Below, one piece after another: positions 14,185 to 29,100 of a stretch of 64,000 bases of DNA. Within the stretch, counting starts at the first letter, position 1; each line of letters starts with the position of its first letter. The stretch covers positions 11,082,481-11,146,480 of the forward strand of contig OZ025283.1 of assembly GCA_964019165.1 (NCBI GenBank), given 5' to 3'. This DNA comes from Mastigias papua (Eukaryota; Cnidaria; Scyphozoa; Rhizostomeae; Mastigiidae). The notes under the pieces are model-generated. The model was not told the origin of the DNA. It saw only the letters and a program-made list of their open reading frames with translations, and did no database searches. The position numbers and the translations under genes are program-made.

Positions 14185-17100
14185 CCATCGTCATCGTCAT
14201 CGTCATCATCATCATCTTAAAATTTATACATAGCGACACAAGTATCGATATAACTGCTACAAACACAGCATTAATTTGCTGAGATTTGTGTTTTGCATAA
14301 ATCAAAGAATACGTTTGAATTTCTTTGTTCAATTACAATAGCTGGCCAACTGTCCCATATTGACACCACAGAGTAAAAGAATGAACTTTGAGCAATGTTA
14401 ACACGAACCAAACGTAAAATAAGTTTTTTCGAATGGCTATTTCTCAAGCTACCAAAGGTGTTTCTTTCAAAGCAGTTGACAAGTTTTAGACCCACTTGAT
14501 TGGCAAACATTTTGTGAACCTGTTTTAAGTGTCCTTCTTGATTCTAAAGTTTCCCAGTTCAGCTCGTTAGGCATAGCATTGAGACTAGACGTTTGCCAGG
14601 TGTCGTTTCTTTCAAAACGGGCTGCATTGGCTAACACTGAAGATCAGAATTCGAGTTCAGAGTTTTTTTTACCTCGAAATATATTTAGAAACGGGTAATA
14701 TTTAATACCGGTGAAGAGGCAGTGGTTGTGATAGACGCCATACAACTTTCCTCGTGAGACATCTTTGCAATTTATCTATGATTGCATGGTGGATCATTTG
14801 GAGGGATGGGGTCATTTTTCGTATTTCGCAAGACGTTGAACGATACTTAAGTGCAAGTCTATGATCTCAATTAAGCAGCATTCTCTGCTTAGGTACTTTT
14901 TTACGATAAAATTTGGAACTCGAAATTCATCGACTGAAAAATTTGATCCTTAGTGCTTGTAAAATCGATTTGATTGCCTTGTGCAGTTTTAGGGATTATG
15001 CTTGCTTCTTAGATATTATGTTGTCTAATATATTTATTTTGCAAAGTTTTTGTTGCAAGAGTTTGTGAACACAGTATAGCCCCTTGAACGTTGGGCTGGT
15101 GAGGGAAGCTCTTGGAAGCAAAACACCTCAACCAAGTCATCCATGTTTGTATTTGTTCTCGTTTTGTAGTTGACGAATCCTCTTGTGATTTTGAATCAAA
15201 ATGCAGTGCATGGAAGCAAATGCAGAGTAAGATAAGTTGGAAAAGGCTATCTTGGAACACTCCCACACCATACACTGGGCCATACTATGACCACACAATT
15301 GGCAACTATAGAGGTTTGTAAAGTTGCTGTAGCAATTTCATATTTGGCCAACTAACCTAGAGGCACAATAGTGAAAAGCATGTCTTTAGCATAATACACA
15401 TTTTTCGTGATCAACAATCACAAGCTATCCACTAGACCCCTAGAGGTTGGCAAGAGGAACGATATCTTGTGAGATACAGACTACATTGATGAAATCTTTT
15501 TGGATTTTTGTGTTGTCACTAGCACTGATATGGAGTAGATATCTAAGCCGCAATATGTTTGACCATGTTTGCCATTGTAGGATACTGTTTAGTATTGGAA
15601 CGAGAATTGAACACAATATCTGCTGTTACTACATGCTTGCCAATGAGTTTTGAAATTGGTGTAAGCTCTTCTGATGAGATATTGCTGTGAGTTTTATTGG
15701 ACCAAATCCATAGAGAGAGAGAACCGTTAGAGTTTCCTCCCTTGCTAGCATGTAATTTTTATTAGTATTTCACTCGTGGTTCAAGTGGATTTTAGTTCGT
15801 TAATTAGGGCAGAAACTTGGATCGTCTTTGATTGCATTCTTCAAAACTTATATCATTGAGACTAGATTTGTCAAATATCTATCATTAGGGATGTAGACTT
15901 TTTCATCCCTTCTGAATTATGTAGAAGAGTCTTGGAATGAAAATCCTTGGAGAGCACTAGTGGGAAGGTTATTGACAAATGCTTGCTTACTTTGTAGGAA
16001 GGAATTAGTATTGTTTCAGCTCTCTTTGTAATATCATTTCGCTATCAGTTGCTAAAGTACAGGGCATATCTTTGGCTGTGCCTATAGAATGCAAGTTCCT
16101 TCTAGTCTTTCTTTTATGCCTTAAGAGTTTTCTTGTATGGACTGCAAGGAACGTTGGCGGGAAGCTTGAACTGCCATCGAATTAATTAACTGTTTTTCCC
16201 AGGTCATTACGTATACATGGAATCAAGTAGTCCTGGTAAGGAGGGGGATATTGCTCGACTGATCAGCAGACCTTTTGCACCAATGACAAAGTCATGCCTT
16301 ACGCTGTACTACTCAATGTATGGACAAACAATGGGGCAATTGAACATTTATATGAGACACGAAGACGATGGACAGGATATCTTATTATGGTCACTTAAAG
16401 GGAATCAGGGTAGATTTTGGTACAGAGCAGATGTTCCATTGCCACTTCTACGTAATTCGAATTTTCAGGTAAGATGCCGATAGACCTGTGTTTAAAAGTT
16501 AAGGAAGAGCTCTATTTGTGTGTTGCACTGTCAGCCCATCCTACAATGTCAGCATGGCCAAAGTCTCGCCTGAGATGCCAAAAGAGATACTACTTCTAAA
16601 ACGCAAGTTGTTCGCGATGATATTGTTGATGGATAGCTCTAACGGCAGCGACATAATCTATTTACCCTTCTTTATGTTATTGCTCGTTGGATGGGACACA
16701 ATCAGCAACCCTTTTCTACGTTGTTGATTATATCTCGTGTATGTAATATTAGATTCATGGATTGAGTATTAGATTTACTTCCATTTGTGTAGTACCTATC
16801 ACTCTGTGTAACAACACAGTGTTACAGAAGCTCGAATATTCTTATTGAGAAATTCTTCAGTATGGAAATTATGAAAAGATAAGAAAGTGTCAATACTGTG
16901 CTAGAAAACTTTCTTTTAGAATAAAAAAGTGCATCTTTACAATCAGATAATATATCTTTCACATCCTGTCTTGCTCGATAACAACTGTCTTCAAAGTAAG
17001 AAGCACATTGTTGCTAGATGATGCCTGGAAATGACTGGCAGAGAAGCTTACTTATTTTTATGCTTCTAACAATATGTGAACATTCCACTTGCTGTATTGT

Positions 17101-20100
17101 GTTATTCTTGTTATCTGCATTTGCGCTGCTTCTGTTGCTAAATGATATTTGACTTTTTTTGATACCTTTCAGGTTATTATTGAAGGAGTAATTGGGTCAA
17201 GCTATCTGAGTGATATTGCTATCGATGATGTGACATTTGGTGTTGATGATTGCAGTATTTACCCGCCTCGAGCCAAAGTGGTTTCACCAACAACATCACC
17301 GACGACGATTGCTACAACTTTGCCCACCACCATACCAACCACTGTTCTCACAACAGTGCCATCTACAACAACACCAACCACAGCTGAAGGTGCGTTGTGT
17401 CTTGAAATGATCGCCATGTCTTCACGCTCATTGCATTAGTATTTGGCTCAGACTCAGCTTATGTGAGTTTGCTGAGCATTTCTCTCGAAGCTGAATTCAT
17501 CTAATAGAACTGTCTCCCAACTCATTTGAGCCAACATTCCCCACTACCTTTGAAGTTCTTGAGAAGTCTGTCGTTCTTCCCACCTATCTGAGCTTCATTG
17601 TCCTTTGAAATAATTTAGGATTTTCATGACTACCTATTTTACTTACCAACTGACAAACTTATGCATGATCATCGTATTGAGACATCACTTGATAGGTGCT
17701 TATGTATTTAATTCTATAAAACATCTAACCAACAAAGGAAAAGTAGGCACATTTCTATGTCCATTCACAACAGGAGAGTACTCACTCAGATTTATCTTGC
17801 TTCCACTGCAAAACATTATGCATCGACGCTTAGACTTGAGCAAACATAACTAGGAAAGTAAGGATTGCATTACTATGGTTTTTCGTTAATTTGTATTCGC
17901 TTTGCATTGATGACCTCTTGTTGTCTTCAAGTGGTTGTTTATTAAAGAGCAAATGACAGACTATACCCGATAATGAATATTATTGTTTCTAATATCAGTA
18001 TTATTTGTAATGTTTTGGTTTAATTTTAATAACTTTGTTATCTTCTTGGTATTTTATTAAGTTCTTATTCTCTCTTTTAGTCAACGATTATTTCTGCAAT
18101 TTTGAGTCATTTTGCAAATATTGGATGAAAGCATATAGTAAGCTTGACTGGGCAAGGGTCTCTGGCGGCACTCCAACAACGGGCACTGGCCCGACAAATG
18201 ACCATACTCATGGTGACGAAAAAGGTTTGTAGATGCATTTGTGATTGGAGACGTAATAATAGAAGTCCATTGTAGCATCCATATCAATCCCATTGCCATA
18301 CGACTTGATTTTATCACTCGATTTTTCACTCCACAAAAAATCGAGTAGGAAATCGAGTTGTTTGGCCACCCTGTCGACTAAGTCGAATAATGTCTAGTGA
18401 AGTTTGATCTTGATCAAAACATCCAGTGAAAAAGTGTTTTCGAATGAAAATCGAATCGTATTGGCCGCCTTGTCGAGCGAATGGAGCGACAACATGTGCA
18501 GTAGCGTGTCCTTGTGGAGGAGATTATTTTGATGTGAAAATTTTATAGCTGCTAGACGTTGACAAAACATAGAAGTCGAGCAGAAAATCGAATCGTTTGG
18601 CTCACATGTTCGATTGCGCTGGACTTTGAGATCAAAGTTGGAGGAAGAAATTCAGTGAACAATCGACTCGGTTGGCTACGGCTTTAGTTTCTAGCATAAA
18701 GCTGTGGGGAGTAGCAAGGGCGAAAAATTTTTTGAACCAATCAGCTCATTCGTTTACGTCCTCACTTGCCAATCAAAACGCGTTAAAGACAATAGAAAGT
18801 GAAGAGAAAATGATGTTTGATCAGTTTCAGAAGCAAAGATTGCGTCATAGACTTTTTGCTGTATGGCAAACACCTCATACAAAAAGCTGGTGTTGCACGT
18901 GATATTTCTCTTTCCCGGGTAGATTTGTACATTTTCATGTGGTAGAAAGATTTTTCTAAAACTTTACCGCATCCCTTTGCACAAATATTAATATAAACAG
19001 GAGATATGAGGTCCTATATTTAAAGACATTTCCCCAGTTTCTTCAGCACATACTCTCCTTTGAAAGAACTGCTGAGTGCCCCCTCCCCATCCACATTCAC
19101 GTCTACTGATTTCAATTTTGCAGACATATTCCTAAAGTGTTTCTCCTCTTAAGTTTTATTTTGCCTTACCCTCTAAATGTTGCTAGTCGAGTAACATCCT
19201 ATACTGCCATGTGTACGTAGTGTGGCGAGTTGTTCCCACGCCCGCTTAATCATTTTAGCCTCCTCGCATGCTTTTTGTAATCTCCCTGGGAATCTGATGA
19301 TCAGCTTAGCAATATTCACTAATAAAATTTAAATTCTTTTGTACCAAGCTATATTTTTTGATTTATCAAACCTGTCACCGCATTCCTTCTTCCCATAAAC
19401 TTTCTTCTCTCGTGCGTCATTTAGGTTGTTTCGGTGGGAAAAATCAATCTACGTTTAGAAGACGATTTTGATGTGTGGCCATTTAGACTTCATGCCAGTG
19501 ATCCAAACATCATGAATGAAATTGCGATAAATCGACCAAAATAGTCAATTTTCATGTCAATAGAAAGGTGTGGCTTAACAAGTTCTGCGGTTCTTGACCC
19601 ATCTCCTTCAATCTGCTAGTACACGCCTGTGATTTTCGACCTTAATTAGTCACATTCAGACTGGTAACATTGCCTCTTTCGCATATATTCAAAATGCATT
19701 CCCTACTGCATGCGTTTCTATCAATGTAGTGCTCTTAGTTTCTCAATATAGCGGGTTTTTTGTAGCACAGCTTACTGGGTCAATAGCACAGGACTATCTA
19801 TTCCGATTGCTGATAGCAACAGTGAAAATAGTCAATCATCCAAGGCACGCTTCTAGGAATTTTCCAGGACAGTTGTCCAGCACACTAGAACTTTTTAAAG
19901 AAGATGCGTGAAGTCCAGAATAATACTTTACAGATCTAGACACCGAAGGAATATTACAGGAATTTTCGTGATTTCGTTACTTTCAGCTGTAATGATAACT
20001 ATAAGCAGAATCGACCTAGCACAGATACAATCAATGAGAGTTTTTCTAAATTTTCTATGGAAAGCAAACTTTATAACTTTATTCTTTAGAGGAAAAGTGC

Positions 20101-23100
20101 AGGGGTCTGTACGTCCAGGACCCCCGCCCCCTTACTCTTAAGTCCGGAGTAGACAGAAGGTTGGAATACTAGGGGTTTGGAAATTTCCTGAAAACCTAAT
20201 AAAAGGGGGGAGGTTGGAATAACCGGGGCGGGTGGAAAGTTACACTAATAATAATAGCTATGGATAATATTCACAACTCATTTCAACTGTAAGCAAAATG
20301 AAAAGCACGATTTCCCATGCTACTTAATACTCGGTCGACTTACAGACACAACAATAATAAGCATAGGGTCTGGGATAAGGATGCCCTGGCTGGATTTTTT
20401 CCAAGAAACTAATAAGCGGAGGGGGACATTTTTTCGGTACTGAAGAGTAGTTGTGCGTCTGCTTCCATCCTTCTTTTGTACTTCAATCTGCCACATGAAA
20501 CAGTAGGTTGTTCTCGTCGAATTTTTTGTCTGCAGGTACCCTGCCATAGTGTATACTGTATTAGTCTTTTTCCATTCCGCGTAGGTTACTACATGTACTT
20601 GGAGTCGAGCTGGCCGTCCAAAAGAAATGACGTAGCTCGTATACAGAGCAGAGTTTTGAATGCCAGTGACAGATCTTGCCTTGTCTTCTATTACTTCATG
20701 TATGGGCGCACAATGGGAAGCTTGAATGTTTTTGCGAGAGATAGAGTCAGCGGAGAAGAAACGTTGATTTGGTCACTCAAAGGCAACCAAGTCAGAGAGT
20801 GGATGGAAGCTAAAGTCCCGTTGAACATGGTTAATAGTTCGCCATTCCAGGTGATTACATTTTCAAATATACTTTGGAGCTCATGTAATTTTATTAAAGA
20901 CATCTTGATCAATCATCGGTACGAGCTGTCACAAATTATAGGTGCTGCTGACTGCAATTACATACCTTTGGGTACGTTCCTGAATGCTTTTCGCTACGTT
21001 CCTACATGCCTGTGACTACGTTGCTTAATGCTTTTGTCTACGTCCTATTTGCGTTTGGCTACGCTCCTACATACCTGTGGCTACGTTGCTACATACTTTT
21101 GGCTATGGTCCTACATGGTTTTGGCTACGTTCTTACATGGTTATGACTACGTTCCTACATGCGTTTGGCTACGTTCCTACACGGTTTTGGCTACGTCCTT
21201 ACATGGTTTTGACAACGTTCCTATATGCTTTTGGCTGCGTTCTTACAGGGTTTTTTCTATGTCCTAAGTGTCTCTGCCGTCTTTGTATTTTGTGATACCT
21301 GGACAAATAGGGAGATGATGCTCTGATGCTCTAGCATTCGACCATTTAGGGTTAGATTCAATCCCTGGGCTGGAAATAAGGATGTCAGTTACAAATGTTA
21401 TAAGTACCATGCAGCTGTCCGATTTCTTTTGCAATGCATGCAATTGTGGGATGTAAGACATCTGAGTTGTATGACCTAAACTTGAAATGGACACAAAAAT
21501 TTAGCATTTACAAGCAGTGCTTAAGGGATGAGCAACTCTGAGGTAGGGATAGAAGCATTAGTGGTGAAGTACATGGAAGGTACACAATTTTCATAAGAAA
21601 AAGCTTTCTCGCTTCAGCCTGGATGTTTCTTAATATGTTGTCAAATTCAGCCGTAAATATTTCGTAAGTGTTTCTTAAATTTCTTAGAACTTTTCTTATA
21701 GCAACAAAGCAACTGTGGGACGAGAAATAGAATTTTTAGTTAGCAAGATCTGAGGGATTTATATTGTTTGTATTTGTGTCCAGTTTAATACAGAATTCTT
21801 GCGCAAAGACAGATTTTTCAAGTTTACTTTTGAAACTCAGTCTACTGTTTCTTAAGTGTTTCTTGATTTTTGCCTGGTTTGAGCCTCTTGTTTTTTATAA
21901 ACTTGTTTCTTATATACGAAAACTTGTATTGTCATATACAGAAATGGCTGTCCGCTCTTGAAGTATCTTTGTATAATGTTTGGCTGACTGTTGTTTTAGA
22001 TCGTAATTGAAGGCAAAGTAGGCAGTAGCTATTATAGCGATATTGCCATCGATGACGTATTAATCAGTTCAGAGGACTGCGCAGCTAAGCCTCCTCATGC
22101 AGGAGTACAAACAACAAAAGCACCTACAACTGTTGCCATGACAACGCAACCCCCTGTCAGTAAAGGTGGGTAAATTTTTAGAGACTTAATTTTGTTTTAT
22201 TTAAGCTTTGTGAAGTTGTTGGTTTTGGGTTCTGATCCCTTGCTTTCATATACACTAAGTTGTTGAGCTCAATTAGACTATTTATTGCAATATTCACTGG
22301 CTTGAATTTCTTTTAGAAACATTTAGTATGTTTTTGATGGGCTTCTTATGTTTGAGATATAAATGTATAGTTTAGATTGTTCGCACTGTGTTCAAGAAAG
22401 TTGCGCAAAATGTGAGGAGAGCGAAAACTTTAGCTGTACCGTCTAAGAGCTAGAGCTCGTAGGAACTTGAGAGAACTGCAGTGTTTCTATCTGTAGGTTA
22501 AGTTATGTTTGGGAGGAGCTTCAGTTATCCTTGCATATAGTCTGGCACTTCGTAAATTATTTACTGCGAAATGGAAACTTATTGAAGTAGGTTTGGTATT
22601 GTCTAATAGAGATTTTGTAGCCCCCACTTCTCGAAGGAAAAACTTTAGAAAATTATGCTGAAATACTCCATCAGCCCGTGCTCAATATTGCAAGGCATAA
22701 CAAGTATTTTATTTACAAATCTCATTTGATTCATGAATCTTTACTTTGTTACTTTACCCTTGTGCTCAATCGCTGATATATTAAAGTGTTTTGAGCCTGA
22801 ATATATCTTGTTTCATTCCTCGTTTTCAATTGTATTTTATATAAATTAACAGGTTCATATACTTTAGTATTGCTTAATATGTTGGTTTTATTAGTTCCTA
22901 TGACTACTCTATGTTTATATCAACAATATAGAAGTTTAAACAAATAAAAATTGTAAGAAATGTTAAATCTGTCTGCAGCGAAGTTAGCAATAAGATTTGT
23001 AGGGCGGGAACGAGAATGAGCTGATTAACCCACGTAGGACTTTTGTTAACCTTTTCAATTTTGTATTTCACAGCGATCACTATAGATGTGATCTCTGAAG

Positions 23101-26100
23101 GCTGTGAAGACCCACCTGTCATTGAGAGAGCAAACGGCAGTGAACAGACTGAAATTGTAGACGGGAATTCTGATGGTGAGAGCGTTGGCACTGAGAACGG
23201 TGACTCTGATGATTCTCAAGATGTCCATCCAGATAGTGGAGATGAAGATGATAGCGAAGATTCTTACGAAGATGGGCATGAAGACGGACAAGAAGATGGA
23301 TATGAAAATGGCGAAGAGGGTGACCACACAGATTATGATGATGACGCTGGTGAGGACTGGGGCGACGAAGATGGTGATTACAGCAGTGACATTGGTTTTG
23401 CCGAGTACGTTTTACATTTGCTACTCAAGTGCTCTGTTCGATTTGATGTCCTGCTGAAATTTCTGGGCGCCTTGTAGCACACTATCTATGCCCCCATTTC
23501 TCATGCTTGATATCACCTTTAACGAAAATGCAGTGAAAGAGATTCCTCTCACCAATGTAACCTGCAGCTATTTTTGGAACAACACTAGATAGGATTCTTA
23601 CATACTAGTTTACAATCTAAAAATAATGCTTCGATATCAAATATATATCTAATAAGTACATCAGATACAGAGGAGGACCCAAGTGATCACAGAAGGGACT
23701 GGACCAATTCTGTTAAAAAGCTCAGGTTGGTCAGGGCTCACCATCAGAATACATCATTTTCATCGATCATGGTAGCCTGTCATCCCCATTAAACGCTCAC
23801 CCCCCCCCCCCAAATTGGGAAACGTAGTTCTATGACTTTTTTGTTTACTGCATAATTCCTGTTCATCACTATGAATTTCAAGATTGCATTGTATAACCAG
23901 TCATTTTCTTTTTACAGCTCCGTCCCGGGAACAGGAGGACGCTTTAACAGATCGCCGCAATTTGAGGATTTGTTCCAGCCTAGCAATCGTTGGGAAAGAC
24001 GTGAAAATAATAGGCCGAGAGGAGGCAAAAGGCCAACAGGCCGTAAGAGGCCGAAAGGCGGTAAACGACCGAAAGGTGGTAGGAGACCGAAGGGCGGTAA
24101 GAGACCAAAAGGTGGTAAGAGACCGAAAGGCGGTAAGAGACCAAAAGGTGGCAAGAGACCGAAAGGTGGTAAGAAGCCGAAAGGCGGTAAGAGACCAAAA
24201 GGCGGTAAGAGACCGAAAGGCGGTAAGAGACCTAAAGGTGGCAAAAAGCCCAAAGTGGGCCGTAAGAAGAAAGGTAATACAGCTTTTCTATGCTCTTCAA
24301 ATACGTAATGCTTGCAACCACAAATTCTTGATACAAGTCCTTGATAATTATAATTAGTGGCGTACTGAATTGCATCAAATGTATTTTGTTGCTACTATTT
24401 CTTCAGACATAAAATAGAACCTACATGTGTAATCATCAACTTTGGTAGTACACACTTTTGTAAGAATATAGTCTACCAGATTAGTAAGGCTCAAAATCGC
24501 TGAAATTTACGAACAGTTTAAAAATAATGCAAGGTTCAAGCTTCATAAAGGCTTAGATGTTTTGGTTGTTTAAGTTTTCTTTAGAAACAGATGAAGTTTG
24601 GGCTTCACTTTTCCGATTTTGGAGTCATTATGCTATGATGCGGCGACTCGTCAACTCTTTAGTGAGTGTCAGTTACACATTTTAATAATAATAATAATAA
24701 TAACTACTTTATTTGTAGTTGGTAAAAAACGTTGTAAGGATTTTTTGTTGTAAGGATATAGTCTATACGAGTATCAATGCTGAAAATCTCTTAAATTATA
24801 TAGTAATCTTAGGCTCAGCATCACACATCCTCAAAGAATTGCTTAACAATTAATTTCTCTTTTTCAGTAAAAGATACCTGCAAGTTTGCAAAGTCATCTA
24901 TTAAGGTGAACAGCAAAGAGTTCTCACCAATGAAGCCGGGGCATAATGTAGTTGCCATTCACGCGTCTACTGGTCTCCCATACAAAATACGGTCGTTTGC
25001 ATCAAGCCGGAGCTTTAGATCTGGCATACAGCTTGGACGGTTCCTACAAGGACTTGTACCCGATACTATCGTTGCTATAGCGGTTCAGGTAAGCTAACAG
25101 TATTTTATTGTTTCAGTGTCTGCTGATTGGTTGTAGATTTGGATGGACGGTTTTTTTGTAGAGCTCCAAAGAGAACTCTGGCTGATATATTGAAGAATCT
25201 TTTTTTTGGGGGGGGATTTTAGGGTTTATATTTTAGAGAGATTTACTTCTCGCCTAGAGAAAAATGCTGTAAGTTAATAAAGTGAAATCATTGGAAAGGT
25301 ATTCTTAATGGAGAACTTTTCACTATTTGTGAGAATTTCATTAAGTACCGTCTATACATGGTTGCTTTGTAGAGACGTATTTCTGCCTCTATCAGTTGAC
25401 ATTCGATGCCTTGAAATGTCATGGGAAATCGAAATTTGTTTGAGTTAGTCAATGTTCAAGTTATCAGGCATTTTCCTTGAAGGAACTCAAAACTAAGTCA
25501 AACCTGCACTTTACTTAGTAGCTTAGTTCATCGCAAATTAGTCGTTGTATTTTAATACAATATTATGTATTAGTTTTTTGTGGTCGCTATATTGGAAATT
25601 ATATGGAAGGCCCCTTGTTTGTTAAAATGTTTAGGGAGGGTATCCCTTCAGCCGTAGCTTGTTTTCAAGGTGTCCTCCATTTACATACAAAAATACCATG
25701 AAGAAATCTTAAAAACCTAATTACAATTACCCTCTAACGAAAAATTAAGAAAAAGGTAAATACATAAATAGGTAAGGTAGATGCATAAATAAGAAAATAA
25801 ATAGATAGCTCATCAAACAAACTATACATGATCTATATCATAGTCAATCTTGGCTCAAGTTTTTAAAGTTGATTATGGTTGGTGTCGGCTTTACCTCAGT
25901 TTAGAGGCTTTCCCACAGCAGCCTTTGCTGAAGGGCTAACCTCCTTGAATTATTTGAAATTGAAATGAAAACTAAATGAAAATGACTTGGAAATTAAATG
26001 AAAATCGAATGTCGATTGTCAACTGTATTGCCGTCGTAGATAAGATGGTGTTTTCGTGAAGGTATATGTTGCAATGTTTTGATACCATATTTGGTCGCAT

Positions 26101-29100
26101 CATGTAATAAATTATAATAAATTAGAGCACTGAGTTAGAATAAATACTGTAGCACTCGAAGATGAGGATTCAGATACTAAATGTACTCATATGATCTGTC
26201 CAAAGTCTTATGTAGTTTTAGGCCTCAGTTTCATAATGCTGTTTTAGGGTAGTGGTCACGAGGCTGTGTTAGCTGCAAATAGTTTGAGACGTATCGGAGC
26301 AGTGTATCCCGAGTTTCCCTTCTTGAGAGGATCATGGGCATTTATCGGTTATAAAGGTAGAAACCCAGTGCCCTGGACCAGGCAGGTATCCAAGCCAAAA
26401 GGCAAAGGCCCATCAAAGATAAAAGCTAAAATCAGGATTCAAAAGAAAGAGAAGCCTAGAACTATCGCTGCAAGAGGTAATTTGAATTTTCTATAATGCC
26501 TTATATATAGTTCTTGTATTTTTGTCTGTCTTGCTTTATATAAGAACAGTGACGGACACTGGAGAGTGGGACAGATGGGGATGGTCGCCCTAGTACTTTT
26601 CAAGAACAATGACATTTTTGAAACATATTTGTTAACAGCTCTTCTTAGAGTTTCAACCCAGGCTTCTCGTAGTCTGGCTGTCCCGCCCCCTCCCAATAAA
26701 TGGCTAAGTGTCCACCAATGCGTGAGAGTGAATAGATTTGGATATCGTGGTCATTTTGTCTGCTTGGAAAAACACAAGTTTGGGATAAGCATTTAGCATC
26801 AGAAATCGAATACTTCTTGGAATCTAACCAAATGTCAGAGTCCAGAGAAAGTCACGGCTCCGCGGCTGTGAACCAAAGGTAGATTTTGCATTTTTGTCAC
26901 ATTTAAGGAGGATTTGGTAATTTTTATTAACAACCCAGCTTCAGCTTCAAGTTTCAGTAAATGTGACATCGACTATGAAAGGCATAGCCCTTCTACAAAT
27001 GCAGAGTTCAAGTACTTTGGCTAGGTTTGATTTTCGAAAAAGAGGAAGGTTATGATGAAGATTTGACAGCCGGCGGAAGGTTGGACATTTTCTTGGCCTT
27101 GCCATAGGCACTTGCGAAAGAAAATCAATGCACGGTACATAATGGTAGATACAATAGAATCCCCGATGTATGATGGAAATAGCATATTGATGGTAAAGGC
27201 AGTTACCGCCGTTGTAGATTGTAGTTTACCTCTTTGCTGTTTTCATGTACGTAAATAAGTAAGTTAGTTAGCTTCATGTATATAATTCATTTACAATTAG
27301 CATTTCTATACAATAAAATAAACCAACCGGTCTCAAACCTCGAGACAAGATTGATTATATTAGGTGTCACAACTAATTTCGCAGTAAACCCAAAAGCAGC
27401 ACATTTTACTCAAATCAAAGCTAGTTTTTATCGACGGAGTTCGGATAGTTTAAACGTTAAAAAATGTTTTATATACTATATCTGTTTCACTAGGTACAAC
27501 TCCTTGCATGTTGTTAATGTGCCTCAAAGCTTCTTTTTTATCAAGTCCTTTTTCATTAGTAGTAAAAGTTCCACAGATTTTTAGCCTTCAGGTGTAGGTT
27601 CCTTATGGAGCGGTTCCTTATACAGAAAAAACGCGTAAGAATGGCTCGGTGAGTGCCTATGTGGAGCTAATAGGGCTCAGTTCCTTCAACACAGTTTAGC
27701 TTCACTGTCTTAAATAGTGTGAAGCCTTGTCGATAGAAGTATGCGATGTGAAATGATTTGATGTGTGTTTTAAATTACAGTTCTGCTCAATTCTGCGTAC
27801 TTCCCAGGAGGAAAGTATCTTCCAATTGATCGCAAGTTCAACAAGGAATTGAACTTTGGCCTGGCTGACTTCACCATATCATTCTGGATAAAAACCAATC
27901 GTGGCGGTACGATCATCGCCAAAGCAGGAAACCGGGCTGGGTTTCATAGAAATATGAAAACCATCTACGTAGAGGGAGGCGTTTTGAAAGCACGGCTTGG
28001 CAGCAGAATGAAAGCAAGCAGAAAGCGAGTCAATGACAATAGGTGGCATCATATTGTGCTGGTTGTGGCGGCTGCCAAGACTCCAAACACGTGAGTACAT
28101 AAGTTTAGTATCCGTTCACTGGGGCAAGTTTTGAATTGGAAAGTGTATTAATGATGAAAGATTTCATTGGTTCTAGCCTTGTTAGTAGTGAATCTAAGAG
28201 TTAGCGAATCGAAATGCAAACTTGACTGGCCAAGCGGTTCAGTTAGCTTCCGTTAAACTTGGCTGTGTAAGGTCTGCAACTGGATTGGCGACTTATAGAT
28301 AAACGACCAAAGCAGCTCACTCCGCCGTCCTTCGGAAGGGACGTTAATCTAGGGGTCCAATGCCTGAATGCGGCATGCACAGTAGGCCTAAATTAGCTTA
28401 AAATGCTAGATATAGCAGCCTACTCAAAATGAAGTAAACAACAATAATTGGTCTCCGATTATATTCAGCATCCAATGTTGCAAATGTTAGCGTGCGCCAA
28501 TCCAAGGCATAACTCCCATAGAGAAAAGTAGAGAAAAGCCATGGTAATAGAAAATGACCATTTCTTATTGTCAACCGGGACCCAGTGCTTCCGAAGCGGT
28601 AACTGCGCGTTGCATTTGTTTGAACTGTATAATTCGTCCTTTGCCTAGTTGCTCCGTTAATTAAATCAATCGATTATTCAGTCATTTGCATTTGGGGACT
28701 AGTGTATAAATACATGATTTAGTCAGTCAATCAAGCTTTGTAGCTATTTTTACCTAGCTGACCACGGTTTGATCGGACTATCACTGACCAGCACTATTAC
28801 CACTATCAGCATCATCACCACCACAATCATTTCCTTTACGTCTGTTACCACTACCACCTATATCAACATTACTTACCACCACCAGCACCACCAGCACCGC
28901 CACCCCACCACCAGCACCCCCACCCCACCACCACTACCATCACCACCGTTTTCGTCTCCTACGCCATCACTACTGTCACTGCCAGCCCCCATCGCCACCA
29001 CCACTACGACTATAACAGTTATCACTGGCATACATTCCACCACCACAATCACCACGACCACCATTGGCATGGCAAGTTCTCAGTCACAGTCTCTAACTTT

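Noticed and set aside
23912..24253. Minus-strand frames of repeated LPPFGL type and an alternative plus-strand frame over the KRPKGG exon.
   Set aside because: An 18-bp repeat opens all frames together. Only the KRPKGG frame agrees with the splice phases on both sides.
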